A stretch of 64,000 bases of DNA from Persicimonas caeni (GCF_006517175.1 NZ_CP041186.1:5793074-5857073); one strand, 5' to 3'. Positions 1 through 8,828 are shown, counted from the stretch's first letter. A program made the numbers and translations. The notes: generated from the sequence alone by a model not told the origin.

Positions 1-165
1 GATCTCTTCGTAGCTGAGCAACTCCTCGCGCGGGGCGAACGGAAGACCGTCGGCGGGCATGCAGTACACACACCGAAAGTTGCATCGGTCCGTGACGGAG
101 ATGCGCATGTAGGTGAGCTTGCGCCCAAATCGGTCCGTCAGCTTGTCGGATGCGGCTTCGTTCAT
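1..165 (-). CDS. moaA: GTP 3',8-cyclase MoaA, N-terminal fragment
   Basis: Only the first 55 codons are present; the gene runs off the left edge. The ATG at 165 opens a protein reading [15 protein letters not shown], followed by [19 protein letters not shown]. This is the radical-SAM CX3CX2C cluster motif in the context typical of MoaA ([17 protein letters not shown]). MoaA uses SAM and two 4Fe-4S clusters to convert GTP to the cyclic intermediate of molybdenum cofactor synthesis. The C-terminal second cluster lies outside the window and cannot be checked. The 5' end faces the lipoprotein gene on the same strand about 50 bases away. Confidence 0.93.
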   Translation of the reverse strand, partial: MNEAASDKLTDRFGRKLTYMRISVTDRCNFRCVYCMPADGLPFAPREELLSYEEI

Positions 166-214
166 GGGAAAAGTCCCGGCCTCGTTTACGAAAGAGACCG
201 GGTCATTGCGAGTG

Positions 215-1099
215 CTACCACAGGTCGATGACGCCGTCGTCTTTCTTCTTTTTCGCTTCTTTCTTCTTCGCCTTCTTTGCTGCCTTTCGGCGCTTCGCGC
301 GTCGGTAACTCCGTCGGCGTTTGGCCTTCTTCTTGGCCTTGGCCGCAGCTACGGGATCGCTGAATTCTTCGGTGATGCGCAACACTTCGGAGTCGAGACC
401 CAACTCGATGTCGTAGCTCGGGCTCTCGGGCTTCATGACGAAGGTGTCGTCTTCATCGTCGTCGGCGCTGGGCTTGTAGGTCGGCGTCTCCAGGCTGACG
501 GTGACTTTGTCGCCGGGCACGCCCTGAAAGCTGAAATGAGCCTGACCCTCCTCGTCGGTATGCGCGACGACCTGGTCGTTATGCTTCACCGGTATGTTTT
601 GACATTTCTCGCTGCCCAAATATTTCCCACAATTCGTATCGAGCCAGACCAAGTAGTCCTTGCGGGCCGAGCGAACGGAGGTCTGCAGGGTGATAGGCAC
701 CGGCTTCTTCTTGCCGTCGAGCGATTTCGACAGCTTGAGCGTGCCGCCGGCGACGGCGTCCTCGGGGACCAGGTACTCGTCCATCTTGCCGATGGCCACT
801 TCCACCTGAGCGCCGGCTTGCTCGTTGATGACCGCCTCGAAGAGGCCGTCGCGATCGGTGAAGCCGACCGTCTTGCCGTCCAGCAGTACCGGTGCTTCGG
901 CGACGGGGCTGTCGTTCTCGTCGCTGACCGACACGTTGATTTCGAACTGATGGACCTTCGGAGCGGCTTTCTTCTCCTGTTCGCCGCAACCGGCGGTGAG
1001 CAGAAGGGCCAGCAGCACGGCGAGTGGGCCAGCCAGCCGGGTCCATTCGAGCCGGGACAAGCGATGAGCCGTCGAGTCGCGCAAAGTTGATGTCGTCAT
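215..1099 (-). CDS. Lipoprotein with carboxypeptidase-regulatory/PEGA-like domains and Lys-rich tail
   Basis: A protein of 294 residues. The ATG at 1099 is preceded by AGGAG with good spacing, so the upstream GTG is not needed. A signal peptide ends in a lipobox (LLLTAGC). Two beta-rich segments follow (phrases like [17 protein letters not shown] and [15 protein letters not shown]) that resemble the small regulatory-like domains found in bacterial surface lipoproteins. The last about 45 residues are an almost pure Lys/Arg/Ala stretch, ending [12 protein letters not shown]. The function is unknown. The basic tail might bind an acidic partner such as nucleic acid, LPS or teichoic-like polymer; that is inference. 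Confidence 0.8.
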   Translation of the reverse strand: MTTSTLRDSTAHRLSRLEWTRLAGPLAVLLALLLTAGCGEQEKKAAPKVHQFEINVSVSDENDSPVAEAPVLLDGKTVGFTDRDGLFEAVINEQAGAQVEVAIGKMDEYLVPEDAVAGGTLKLSKSLDGKKKPVPITLQTSVRSARKDYLVWLDTNCGKYLGSEKCQNIPVKHNDQVVAHTDEEGQAHFSFQGVPGDKVTVSLETPTYKPSADDDEDDTFVMKPESPSYDIELGLDSEVLRITEEFSDPVAAAKAKKKAKRRRSYRRAKRRKAAKKAKKKEAKKKKDDGVIDLW

Positions 1100-1242
1100 A
1101 AGTGTCTCCTGCACCGCAGATTCCGTGGTTTCGAGCCGTATTGGCTGTTAACGCATCGGGCGGCCCATGGATCTAAATTGATTTGGCCAGCCGCTCTGCA
1201 GTACGCAGTGTCGTGCTCGAGTCAAAAGTGCGAGCGTCTCGT

Positions 1243-3414
1243 TCAGTCCTCGTCTTCGTCTGCTTTTTCCGCCGGCTCGTGCACGGTTCGCACCTCGGCG
1301 CTGGTCGCCCGATGGAAGAACCCGATCGCGTCTGCGCGATAGTCGACCGAGTGCAGTCGCTTGTACTTGAGCCTCGCTTCACCCACGGCGCCCTCAGCCA
1401 GCGCCTTGTCGATGTCCTTGCGAAGATCGTCGCGGAATTGGCGCACCTCTTTTTCGGAGGTGAGCTCCTCGAGCATCTTCTGGTCTTCGTCGTTGGGCTT
1501 TCCGCCGCTGAGGCGTACTGCGGAGGTGAGCTTGGTCAGCGCGGCCTTGTACTCCTCGAGCGAACCGCTGTTCTTGGCGTCTTTGAGGTGCTTCTGCGCC
1601 TCGGCGCGAAGCTTTTTGGCCTCGGCGGCCGCCTCTTCGTCGCTCATCTTCTTGTCGCCGCCGTCAGCGGGCGGGTTGGTCCGATAGCTGCTGACGATGG
1701 TCAGGCGCGGATCGCTCTGCACCGCACCGGGGGGCGCGACGGCACCGGCTGCGGCGGGCGCACCCGCTTCGCTACCTGCGCCGGCATTGCCGGCTTCCGA
1801 GCCCGCTGCCGGGGAGCCCCCGGCCGGTTGCGCCGCCTCTTGCTGCTTTTTGGCGATGGCCGCCTGACGAGCTTGCGCTTGGCGAGCCTTCTGCGCCTGC
1901 TGCTTGTTCCAGTACATGTAGCCGGCAAAGCCGCCCAAGAGGAGCACGGCAATGGCTGCCACGATCTTGATGTCGAGCTCGGCCGGGTTCAGGCTCAACC
2001 CGTCGAGCGACACGCCGCCGCCGGCTTTGAGGGCGTCGGTCAGCTCGCTGGCACGTTGGGGGCGCTCGGCCGGGTTAGCCGACAAGGCCGCTTCGAGCTT
2101 TTTGGCGAGCTTCTGGTCGTCGTAATTCGACAGCTTCTCGGCGTGGAAGGGCAGGCCGGTGAGCGCGGCTGCACCCACAGCGGCCAAGCTGAAGACGTCG
2201 GTCGCAGGCGACATCTGGCGGTCCTGCGGCGGACGCTTGAGCTCTTGGGCGCCGTACGGGCCCAGGTCGCCGCGCTTCTCGAAGCTGAGAAGGTCGAACG
2301 GCTCGAGCACGATGGAGTTGTCTTCTTGAATCCAGATCGCGTCGGGCGTCAGGTTGCCGTAGAGCAACTCGGCGTCGTGAATCAGGTCGAGCACTTCGGC
2401 GACCTGTTTCATCCAGTCGATGACATTCTCTTTGTCCTGGGGCCCGTGCTGCTGGAGGACCGCCGACAGTCGGTAACCCTCGGGCTTTTGCAGGTCGGCC
2501 CACAGGCCGCTCTGGGTGGCAAAGACCCCGTTGAGCTTGACCAGGCTGGGGTGCTCCAGAGCGTCGAGTTGGGCGATGCGCTGGCGAATATCCGGGGGCA
2601 TCTGTGACGGATCGCCGGCCCACACCTGGCGCAACACGACGGGGCGTCCCAGCGGATTCTGGGCAAAGATGAGGGTGACTTCGCCCTGTTGGATGGACTG
2701 CGGGCCGAACTGGTAGCTCTGGCGCAGCATCTGGTCGTTGGCGATATTCGTCGGCCCCTGCGGCCCCGACGCTTGCTGTTGCTGCGAGCCCTGCAGATCG
2801 TCGATCTGGATAAAGGCGGTTTTGCCCTCGTAGCCCGCCGAGCTGGAGTCGGGGGCGAATTCGGCGTTCTGCTGGGCGAAGTCGTTGATGTTGATGAAGT
2901 CGGTTTTGCCCTCATAGCCGCCGCCTCCGCCAGGGGCGAAGACCTGCTGGTTGCCGCCGTGGCTGGGGGCCGGGGAGGGCGACGAGCCGACCGACAACGC
3001 TTCGCGATGCGGCTCGGTGCTCTCTTCGACGCGGCCGGCGCCCTGCTGCAGGCCGTGCAGATCGACCATCTGGGTGGCCTCTTCGGCGAAGTCGTCGTCG
3101 GCGAAGTCACCGCCGGCGTGGATGCCGCCGCTGTTCTGGCCGCCGCCATTTGGGCCGCCGCCATTTGGGCCGCCGCCATTTGGGCCGCCGCGATTCTGGC
3201 CGCCGCCGTGGCCCGAAGGGGGCGCGGAGCGTTGGGGTCCGCTAGGCGGGCCCTGCTGCAGCCGGTCGACGTTGACCATCAGAGTCTTTTCATCCTCGTG
3301 AAAGTCGTCGTTGCCGCTGGCGGTGCCAGGTTGCCCCTGGTCCTGCTCGCGCTGCCGCTGCTTGTTGCGGTCGATCAGGCTGCGTCGCGCCTGCTTGAAT
3401 CTATCGTCGGACAT
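1243..3414 (-). CDS. Membrane pseudokinase with four N-terminal threonine motifs
   Basis: A protein of 723 residues. Residues 1-230 are low-complexity, with four copies of an acidic-T-x-hydrophobic-[VI] motif (KTLMV at T44, ATQMV at T114, KTDFI at T171, KTAFI at T199). Residues about 245-465 look like a protein-kinase fold: LEHPSLVKLNGVF, VLDLIHDAELLYGNLTPDAI, then PATDVFSLAAVGAAALTG and PAERPQRASEL. The catalytic HRD is replaced by LYGN and the DFG position by EPFD, and I see no VAIK lysine, so it is probably catalytically dead. A membrane helix lies at about 483-502. Beyond it is an Ala/Gln-rich coiled segment and a charged helical C-terminal part. It probably acts as a membrane scaffold in Ser/Thr signalling; the partners are unknown. 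Confidence 0.82.
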   Translation of the reverse strand: MSDDRFKQARRSLIDRNKQRQREQDQGQPGTASGNDDFHEDEKTLMVNVDRLQQGPPSGPQRSAPPSGHGGGQNRGGPNGGGPNGGGPNGGGQNSGGIHAGGDFADDDFAEEATQMVDLHGLQQGAGRVEESTEPHREALSVGSSPSPAPSHGGNQQVFAPGGGGGYEGKTDFININDFAQQNAEFAPDSSSAGYEGKTAFIQIDDLQGSQQQQASGPQGPTNIANDQMLRQSYQFGPQSIQQGEVTLIFAQNPLGRPVVLRQVWAGDPSQMPPDIRQRIAQLDALEHPSLVKLNGVFATQSGLWADLQKPEGYRLSAVLQQHGPQDKENVIDWMKQVAEVLDLIHDAELLYGNLTPDAIWIQEDNSIVLEPFDLLSFEKRGDLGPYGAQELKRPPQDRQMSPATDVFSLAAVGAAALTGLPFHAEKLSNYDDQKLAKKLEAALSANPAERPQRASELTDALKAGGGVSLDGLSLNPAELDIKIVAAIAVLLLGGFAGYMYWNKQQAQKARQAQARQAAIAKKQQEAAQPAGGSPAAGSEAGNAGAGSEAGAPAAAGAVAPPGAVQSDPRLTIVSSYRTNPPADGGDKKMSDEEAAAEAKKLRAEAQKHLKDAKNSGSLEEYKAALTKLTSAVRLSGGKPNDEDQKMLEELTSEKEVRQFRDDLRKDIDKALAEGAVGEARLKYKRLHSVDYRADAIGFFHRATSAEVRTVHEPAEKADEDED
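3127..3201. repeat. 15-bp tandem repeat inside the pseudokinase gene
   Basis: Five adjacent 15-bp units. The three central ones (3142-3186) are identical and the outer two are degenerate. They encode GGPNG-type pentapeptides in the disordered N-terminal region of the pseudokinase, so copy-number change would keep the reading frame. They probably act as a flexible linker between the second and first threonine motifs. Confidence 0.85.
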
Positions 3415-3511
3415 GAGCTCTTTGGGTTTAGCGTCACTTGTGGCGCGCGCGCCGGTCGGCGTGGCCCCAAAGGGAGCCGGCCGTGGCGGGAGCTTGCCTC
3501 GCCGGGGTCAA

Positions 3512-4609
3512 TCAGCGGCGAAACCAGCCCTCGTCGATCTTGATGCCGCGCGATTCGGCTTCTTCCATGAAAGTTGGCAGGTTGCCCACCGGCTCGAGTT
3601 GACCGATGACCGTGCCGTCGTCGTCGGTGCCGCGATGCTTGAACTCGAAGAGCGGGTGAATCTGATATTCGCCGTTGTCGGCCAGATCGAGCACCTCGAC
3701 GATATGCGTGATCTTGCGCGAGCCGTCGTTGAACCGGCTGGTCTGCACGATCATCTGGACCGCCGAGGCGACCTGGCTACGAAGCGCCTGAAGCGGCATC
3801 TCCACGCTCGACATCATCGCCATGGTCTCCAGGCGGCGCAACGTGTCGTCGGGGTACGTGGCGTGGGTCGTGGTCATCGAGCCGCCGTGGCCCGAGGTCA
3901 TCGCCTGCAGCAAGGAGAGCGCCTCGCCGCCGCGAATCTCACCGATGACGATACGGTCGGGGCGAAGACGCATGGCCGAGTGGAAAAGGTCTCCGATGGT
4001 CACTTCGCCGCGGCCGCGCGCGTCGGGCTTGCGCGCCTCGAGCATGAGCACGTGTGGCTGCTGCAGCTGCAATTCGGTCGAGTCCTCGATGACGATGATG
4101 CGGTCATTCGGGTCGATCAGCAGCGAAATGCAGTTCAGAAGCGAGGTCTTACCACTGCCCGTTCCGCCGGCGACGACGAGGTTGCGCTTCATCTTGACGC
4201 AGACATCGATAAAATCGACGGCGTCGCGGGTGACGCTGCCGAATTCGATGAGCTTCTCCATATTCAGCGAGAAGGTGCCGAAGCGACGAATCGCCACGCT
4301 GATGCCGTTTTGGGCGCAGGGCGGCAACACCACGTGCACACGACTGCCGTCGGGCAGACGCGCGTCCATGCGCGGGTTCATCTCGTTGAGGGTCTTGCCG
4401 ACGTACTGGGCGATGTTTTTGACGCCGCCCATCAAGTCATCGACGGTGTCGAACTTGGCGTCGGTCTTTTTGAGCTTGCCGCTGACCTCGATCCAGATGT
4501 CGTCCGGACCGTTGATCATGATTTCGCCAACGGAACTATCTTCCAGATAGGGTACGATCGGCTTGAAATAGCGCCGAATCGATTGTTCGAAGATTCGCTT
4601 CGGGATCAT
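3512..4609 (-). CDS. cpaF: CpaF/TadA-type secretion ATPase
   Basis: A protein of 365 residues, from the ATG at 4609 (MIPKRIFEQSIRRYF); the longer frame would need a TTG start. It has a Walker A (GGTGSGKTSLLN), an Asp-box region (IVIEDSTELQL), a Walker B region (MRLRPDRIVIGEIRGGEAL) and the His box SGHGGSMTTTHA. These are the signatures of the GspE/VirB11 superfamily, CpaF/TadA branch, which powers Tad pilus assembly. It is somewhat short because it lacks the long N-terminal extension of many CpaF proteins. No other tad/cpa genes (cpaB, cpaC, tadB, tadC, flp) occur nearby. Its neighbour on the same strand is the pseudokinase, about 100 bases downstream. Confidence 0.93.
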   Translation of the reverse strand: MIPKRIFEQSIRRYFKPIVPYLEDSSVGEIMINGPDDIWIEVSGKLKKTDAKFDTVDDLMGGVKNIAQYVGKTLNEMNPRMDARLPDGSRVHVVLPPCAQNGISVAIRRFGTFSLNMEKLIEFGSVTRDAVDFIDVCVKMKRNLVVAGGTGSGKTSLLNCISLLIDPNDRIIVIEDSTELQLQQPHVLMLEARKPDARGRGEVTIGDLFHSAMRLRPDRIVIGEIRGGEALSLLQAMTSGHGGSMTTTHATYPDDTLRRLETMAMMSSVEMPLQALRSQVASAVQMIVQTSRFNDGSRKITHIVEVLDLADNGEYQIHPLFEFKHRGTDDDGTVIGQLEPVGNLPTFMEEAESRGIKIDEGWFRR

Positions 4610-4844
4610 GGCAACAGCTTCGTCTGGTCCGGGTTGTGACTTATCCTTACCCTGCGGGAGTATACAGTAGCCCCTGTGGTCACGCAATCACGACGGCCTG
4701 AGAAAGGCTGGCGAGCGAGGCGGGGCCGCCACTCCGTTTGCGACCGCCCTAGACCGGGCCACCCCACTATGTTAATCGCTGGCGGGAATGGCGCGGGGCT
4801 CTGGTGCATTTTCTTGCGGAGATGCCTTTAGGCTCAAAAAAGCG

Positions 4845-5558
4845 ATGATTAAAGCAATAGACAAGTTCTTTCCGGCCCTGGTGGTGCTCACGGCACTGGC
4901 CACTCTGGCGGCGTTGTACCTGATCTTCTTTTACGCCCCCGTCGAAGCATCGATGGGCATCGTCCAGAAGATCTTTTACGTGCACGTGCCGTCGGCCATG
5001 GTGATGTACGCCGGCTTTACGATCACCTCGGTGGCCAGTCTGGTCTACCTGTTGAAGCCTAACCGCGGCTGGGATATCGCCGCGCTGACCGGCGTGGAGC
5101 TCGGGCTCATCTTTTGCGCCTACGTACTCATCTCCGGGCCGTTGTGGGCGTACAAAGCCTGGGGCGTGGCGTGGACCTGGGACCCGCAGCTGACCGCGAC
5201 CTTCGTGCTCTTTTTGCTGTACGGCGGCTACGGCTTGCTGCGCGCGTTCTCCGGAAAGAGCGAGCAAGTACGCAAAATCGCCGCTGTCTTGGCGGTCATC
5301 GCCTTTGTCGACATCCCGATCATTCACTACGCGGTCAAGAAATGGGGCGGGCTGCACCCGGTCGTCGAGCGAGAAGGCGGCGGCGGACTCGCCCCGGAGA
5401 TGAAGCTCGCCGCGTCGATCAGCATGCTCGCCTTTTTGGGAATCTTCTTGGTGCTTTTTTGGCTTCGTATGCGCGTGCGCCTGACCGAGCGTCAGGTCGA
5501 CCAGCTGTACTTGGACGTCGAAGACGCCAGCCACGTACTGGGCAAGCGCACCAACTGA
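4845..5558 (+). CDS. ccmC: Cytochrome c maturation heme-handling protein CcmC
   Basis: A protein of 237 residues; I chose the ATG at 4845 (MIKAIDKFFPAL) rather than the longer upstream frame. It is a multi-spanning membrane protein with the tryptophan-rich WWD-type segment WGVAWTWDPQLTATFVLF, then LLYGGYGLLR and DIPIIHYAVKKWGGLHP, which are characteristic of CcmC. CcmC presents heme at the periplasmic face for transfer to CcmE in system I cytochrome c maturation. It is the first gene of a short run with the CcmD-like gene 16 bases downstream. ccmA and ccmB are not adjacent; upstream is the divergent cpaF. The diheme cytochrome at about 30 kb is a possible client. Confidence 0.95.
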   Translation: MIKAIDKFFPALVVLTALATLAALYLIFFYAPVEASMGIVQKIFYVHVPSAMVMYAGFTITSVASLVYLLKPNRGWDIAALTGVELGLIFCAYVLISGPLWAYKAWGVAWTWDPQLTATFVLFLLYGGYGLLRAFSGKSEQVRKIAAVLAVIAFVDIPIIHYAVKKWGGLHPVVEREGGGGLAPEMKLAASISMLAFLGIFLVLFWLRMRVRLTERQVDQLYLDVEDASHVLGKRTN

Positions 5559-5574
5559 AATGGAGGCCGTACCG

Positions 5575-5844
5575 ATGAAATCGCTCGTTTCAGCTTCGAT
5601 CTTCGCGCTGGTCAACTTGGCATGGGCCGGCGTGGCGTTCGCCCAAGGGGGCGCCGGCTCGCTGGCCGGCCAAGAGACCTCCATTCCGGGAGGCACCCTC
5701 GCACTGGCTGCGTACATCGCACTGTGGATCCTGATTTTCGGTTTTCTGATGATCACGATGCGTCGCCAGCGCGCCATTGACAATGAGCTGACCGAGCTCG
5801 AGCGGCGCATGGACGAGGTCTTTGACGACTTGGACAAGAAGTAA
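5575..5844 (+). CDS. CcmD-like small membrane protein
   Basis: A protein of 89 residues. The ATG at 5575 follows a GGAGG at about 5562, which decides the start. It has an N-terminal signal-like helix ending VAFAQ. A second helix follows (LAAYIALWILIFGFLMITMRRQRAIDNELTELERRM), running into a charged C-terminal coil. CcmD proteins are short single-span proteins with exactly this helix-plus-charged-coil layout, next to ccmC, where they help release holo-CcmE. The extra N-terminal signal peptide makes this the longer CcmD-family type. Position and topology support the call; sequence motifs alone are weak. Confidence 0.75.
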   Translation: MKSLVSASIFALVNLAWAGVAFAQGGAGSLAGQETSIPGGTLALAAYIALWILIFGFLMITMRRQRAIDNELTELERRMDEVFDDLDKK

Positions 5845-5891
5845 CACGGCGACCGGGTGGTTGAGCCAGCGGTCGCCTGCGGAGGTACCCC

Positions 5892-6086
5892 ATGGGCATG
5901 TCTAGCGCCCACATTTTTTATATCCCGATCATCTTCTTCGTCGGCGTCTTCGCCGGGTTCTTCCTGGGCCGGCGCGCCGCCGAAAACGAGGCCCGCGAAC
6001 TCAAAAAGCGTCGCGCTCGCCGCAAGGCCGTGCGCGACCACGCCAAAGAAGAGCAGGGCGCCGACGAAACCAACGCCGCCTCCTGA
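5892..6086 (+). CDS. Small single-span membrane protein
   Basis: A protein of 64 residues. GGAGG at about 5880 precedes the ATG. One hydrophobic helix (IFYIPIIFFVGVFAGFFLGRR) is followed by an Arg/Lys/Glu-rich cytoplasmic tail. It is third in the ccmC run, 47 bases after the CcmD-like gene, so it may assist cytochrome c maturation. No family is recognised with confidence; it could equally be a generic stress-type small membrane protein. Confidence 0.6.
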   Translation: MGMSSAHIFYIPIIFFVGVFAGFFLGRRAAENEARELKKRRARRKAVRDHAKEEQGADETNAAS

Positions 6087-6149
6087 CCTCTGGCCTCGAG
6101 CTGGGCGGACCGGCACATCCTCGGCCGGTCTCTCAAGCTCTCGCCCCGC

Positions 6150-7205
6150 TTACTCTTCCCACCACTCTTTGGCCGGACCGGTATCGAAGCTTCCTTCTTT
6201 GACCGCGTGGCCAAGCATCTTCTTGAACTCTTCGATATTCTGGTGAGTCGCCGCCGAGATGGCCATGAACGGCAGGCCGAGCTCGTCTTCGAAGTAGGCG
6301 CGAAGCTCGTCGGCCTTTTCGGCCACGTACGGCAGGTCGATCTTGTTGAGGCAGACGAGCTCGGGCAGCTCGAGTAGATCCTCGTTGAACGCGCGCAGCT
6401 CGCCTCGAAGCGTCTCGAAGTCGGCGATCGGCTCGCGGCCGTAGGCCTCGGCCTCGGCCTCCGGGAGCACCTCGATGACGTGCACGATCAGGTTGGTGCG
6501 CTCGATGTGCTTGAGGAACTGGATTCCCAGCCCCTTGCCCTCGTGCGCGCCCTCGATGAGCCCGGGGATGTCCGCGATGGTGAACTCCTCGAGGGGATTC
6601 CACTGCACCACGCCCAGGTTGGGAGTAAGCGTCGTGAAGTGATACGCAGCGACCTTGGGGCGCGCGCTCGACAGCGTCGAGATGATCGTCGACTTGCCCA
6701 CGGAGGGAAAGCCGACCAGGCCGACGTCGGCGATCAGCTTGAGCTCGAGGCGCAGCATGAGCGACTCGCCGGGCTTACCCTGCGTCGACTTGCGGGGCGC
6801 GCGGTTGGTCGCCGACTTGAAGCGGGTATTTCCAAGGCCGCCTTTGCCGCCGTGGGCGGCCACGTAGGTCTGGCCTTCCTCGACCATATCGACGAGCAAT
6901 TCGCCGCTGGTGTCGTCGTAGACGAGCGTGCCGACGGGCAACGCGATCACCTTGTCGTCGCCGTTGGCGCCGGTGCGGTTGTTGCCCTCGCCGGGGCGGC
7001 CGTTTTTGGCGCGGATATGCTTCTGGTGGCGATAATCGCTCAGCGTGTGCTGATTGGTCGTCGCCACGAGCACCACGTCGCCGCCCTTGCCGCCGTCGCC
7101 GCCATCGGGGCCGCCGCGGGGCACGTATTTCTCTCGGCGAAAAGAGGTCACGCCGTCGCCGCCGCGTCCTGCTTCGATCTCAATTTTTGCTTCGTCGACA
7201 AACAT
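6150..7205 (-). CDS. obgE: GTPase Obg/CgtA, ribosome assembly
   Basis: A protein of 351 residues. I chose the ATG at 7205 (MFVDEAKIEIEAGRGGDG), preceded by GGGAAGATC. The N-terminal Obg domain is Gly-rich (GGDGVTSFRREKYVPRGGPDGGDGGKGGDV). The G domain has G1 GFPSVGKSTI, G3 ADIPGLIEGAHEGKGLG, and G4 CLNKIDL. Obg binds the large ribosomal subunit and couples assembly to GTP/ppGpp levels. It lies downstream of rplU and rpmA, the conserved order in bacteria. The C-terminal OCT extension seen in some Obg proteins is short or absent. Confidence 0.97.
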   Translation of the reverse strand: MFVDEAKIEIEAGRGGDGVTSFRREKYVPRGGPDGGDGGKGGDVVLVATTNQHTLSDYRHQKHIRAKNGRPGEGNNRTGANGDDKVIALPVGTLVYDDTSGELLVDMVEEGQTYVAAHGGKGGLGNTRFKSATNRAPRKSTQGKPGESLMLRLELKLIADVGLVGFPSVGKSTIISTLSSARPKVAAYHFTTLTPNLGVVQWNPLEEFTIADIPGLIEGAHEGKGLGIQFLKHIERTNLIVHVIEVLPEAEAEAYGREPIADFETLRGELRAFNEDLLELPELVCLNKIDLPYVAEKADELRAYFEDELGLPFMAISAATHQNIEEFKKMLGHAVKEGSFDTGPAKEWWEE

Positions 7206-7221
7206 GATCTTCCCAAAATGC

Positions 7222-7259
7222 AACGCCCCTGTACCACTGGAAACGTGGACAGGGGCGTT
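7222..7259 (-). terminator. Intercistronic hairpin between rpmA and obgE
   Basis: An 11-bp perfect inverted repeat with arms at 7222-7232 (AACGCCCCTGT) and 7249-7259 lies between the rpmA stop and the obgE start. On the minus-strand transcript it is followed by GCATTTTGGG, so the T-run is weak. It could be a partial terminator that lowers obgE expression relative to the two ribosomal protein genes, or an RNA-processing or stability hairpin. Seen in the sequence; its role is inferred. Confidence 0.6.
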
Positions 7260-7280
7260 CGATTCTCAGTCGCCGTAGGC

Positions 7281-7556
7281 TTACTCAGCCGCGGCCTGCT
7301 CGTCTTCCGGGATCACCGAGATGACCTTGCGGCCGCCGGCGACGTTGCGGAAGTGAACGTGGCCATTCTTCTTGGCGAAGATGGTGTAGTCTTTGCCCAG
7401 GCCGACGTTGAGACCGGCGTGGAACTTCGTGCCCAACTGGCGCACGATGATCGAGCCGGCTTTGACGTATTCGCCGCCGTAGGCTTTGACACCGCGATAC
7501 TGTGGATTCGAATCGCGGCCGTTACGAGTACTACCCTGTCCCTTTTTATGAGCCAT
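7281..7556 (-). CDS. rpmA: 50S ribosomal protein bL27
   Basis: A protein of 91 residues starting [19 protein letters not shown], the conserved bL27 N-terminus that reaches the peptidyl-transferase centre. It continues [21 protein letters not shown]. There is no cleavable N-terminal extension of the Firmicutes kind, so no Prp protease is needed. It lies between rplU (67 bases upstream) and obgE. The C-terminus carries an acidic extension (PEDEQAAAE). Confidence 0.98.
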   Translation of the reverse strand: MAHKKGQGSTRNGRDSNPQYRGVKAYGGEYVKAGSIIVRQLGTKFHAGLNVGLGKDYTIFAKKNGHVHFRNVAGGRKVISVIPEDEQAAAE

Positions 7557-7623
7557 TGGAACGCTCCGTTAATGCTCGTGTGAAATTCAGTGCGCCAGCT
7601 TCGTCGCTTTCGCCTCGTCCGAT

Positions 7624-7941
7624 TCAGCTCGCGCTGACGTCGGTGATGCGAATGCGGGTGTAGTGCTGACGGTGGCCGCGCTTCTTGCGATACTTTTTGC
7701 GCCGCTTTTTCTTGAAGACGATTTTCTTGCGGTCTCGGCCGTGCTCGACGATCTGAGCGGTAACGCTGGCGCCGTCGACCACGGGAGTGCCGACAGCCAT
7801 GTCGTCGCCGTTACCGACGGCGAGCACTTCGTCAAAGGTAATCTCGGAGCCGACTTCGGCATCCTTGAGTTTCTCGACGTTGAATTCGTCACCGGGCTCG
7901 ACCCGGTACTGCTTACCGCCGGTTTTAATCACTGCATGCAT
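7624..7941 (-). CDS. rplU: 50S ribosomal protein bL21
   Basis: A protein of 105 residues starting MHAVIKTGGKQYRVEPGD, the canonical bL21 N-terminus. The Lys/Arg-rich RNA-binding segment (KKIVFKKKRRKKYRKKRGHRQHYTRIRI) is near the C-terminus. It is the first gene of the rplU-rpmA-obgE run. The 160-base leader up to trmH presumably carries the operon promoter, but I cannot define -35/-10 boxes. Confidence 0.98.
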   Translation of the reverse strand: MHAVIKTGGKQYRVEPGDEFNVEKLKDAEVGSEITFDEVLAVGNGDDMAVGTPVVDGASVTAQIVEHGRDRKKIVFKKKRRKKYRKKRGHRQHYTRIRITDVSAS

Positions 7942-8105
7942 AGTTGAGCTCCTCTATCGCATCTTTGTGGGATCGCGCGGTCAGCAATGTCTCCGGCTGA
8001 CGAACGGGCGCGACCCGCCTTGTATTCCTGTTCTCACGGGCCCCACGCATACCTAGGAGGACCGGGTTGAAGGACGCCGAACCCTACACGAGGGTTTAGG
8101 GGGCG

Positions 8106-8828
8106 TCAAGTCGCCCTCGCCAACAACTCCGCGAGATAGTCACGACCCCGATCGATCCCCCTCAAAAAGAAGTGGGCGCGCAGCAGTTTCTGCTCGCGCT
8201 CGCTCAGCTCACCCTCGCGCCCGAGCCGATCGATGCGCCAGCGGCGCACGTGATACAGGGTGAGCGCGGCGGCCACCGAGATGTTGTAACTCTGGGTGAA
8301 CCCGGCCATGGGGATGATACAGCGCAGATCGCTCGCCTCGAGCACTTCCTGGCTGACCCCATCTTGCTCGTTACCCATCACCAGAGCGGTGGGCTCGGAG
8401 AAGTCGATCTCGGCGATGGGGCGCGAGGCCTCCAGGTGGGTCGCGCAGATCCGATAGCCGCGCCGCTTTAGATCGGCGACGCACTCCTTCGGATCTTTCC
8501 ATCGGCGAATGTCGAGCCACTTTTCGGCGCCCTGGGTGACCCGGTTGGCCTCCTTGAACTTTTCCTGGGTCTCGATCAGGTGCACGGGTTGGATTCCCAA
8601 TCCTTCGCAGGTGCGCAGCACAGCCGACACGTTCCCCATGTCGTAGGGGCCGTCGAACACGCAGGCGATTTCGCAGGTGCGCTTGGCGATCACCTCGTCG
8701 ATGCGCTGCATCCGTCGTTCGGTCAACCGCGGGGCGAGCAACTCGATCACCTCGTCGGCTGACAATTCGTGCTCGCCGATCGTGATCGTCTCGTCGTGCG
8801 GGAAGCGGGGGTTGAGCGGGTCGGTCAT
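8106..8828 (-). CDS. trmH: tRNA (guanosine-2'-O-)-methyltransferase, TrmH type
   Basis: A protein of 240 residues from the ATG at 8828 (MTDPLNPRFPHDE); in-frame ATGs further upstream give only low-quality extensions. It contains the SPOUT methyltransferase motifs: LTERRMQRIDEVIAKRT, NVSAVLRTCEGLGI (motif 1), ALVMGNEQDGVS (motif 2), and IIPMAGFTQSYNISVAAAL (motif 3, knot). The order and the RMQRIDEV segment fit TrmH, which methylates G18 in the tRNA D-loop, better than the 23S RlmB branch. It is followed downstream by a gap of about 160 bases before rplU on the same strand. Confidence 0.88.
   Translation of the reverse strand: MTDPLNPRFPHDETITIGEHELSADEVIELLAPRLTERRMQRIDEVIAKRTCEIACVFDGPYDMGNVSAVLRTCEGLGIQPVHLIETQEKFKEANRVTQGAEKWLDIRRWKDPKECVADLKRRGYRICATHLEASRPIAEIDFSEPTALVMGNEQDGVSQEVLEASDLRCIIPMAGFTQSYNISVAAALTLYHVRRWRIDRLGREGELSEREQKLLRAHFFLRGIDRGRDYLAELLARAT

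Noticed and set aside
4767-6116. A 449-codon minus-strand frame opposite ccmC and its neighbours
   Set aside because: The three plus-strand genes have SD sites, membrane segments and CcmC motifs; the minus-strand frame is Gly/Arg/His-rich shadow.
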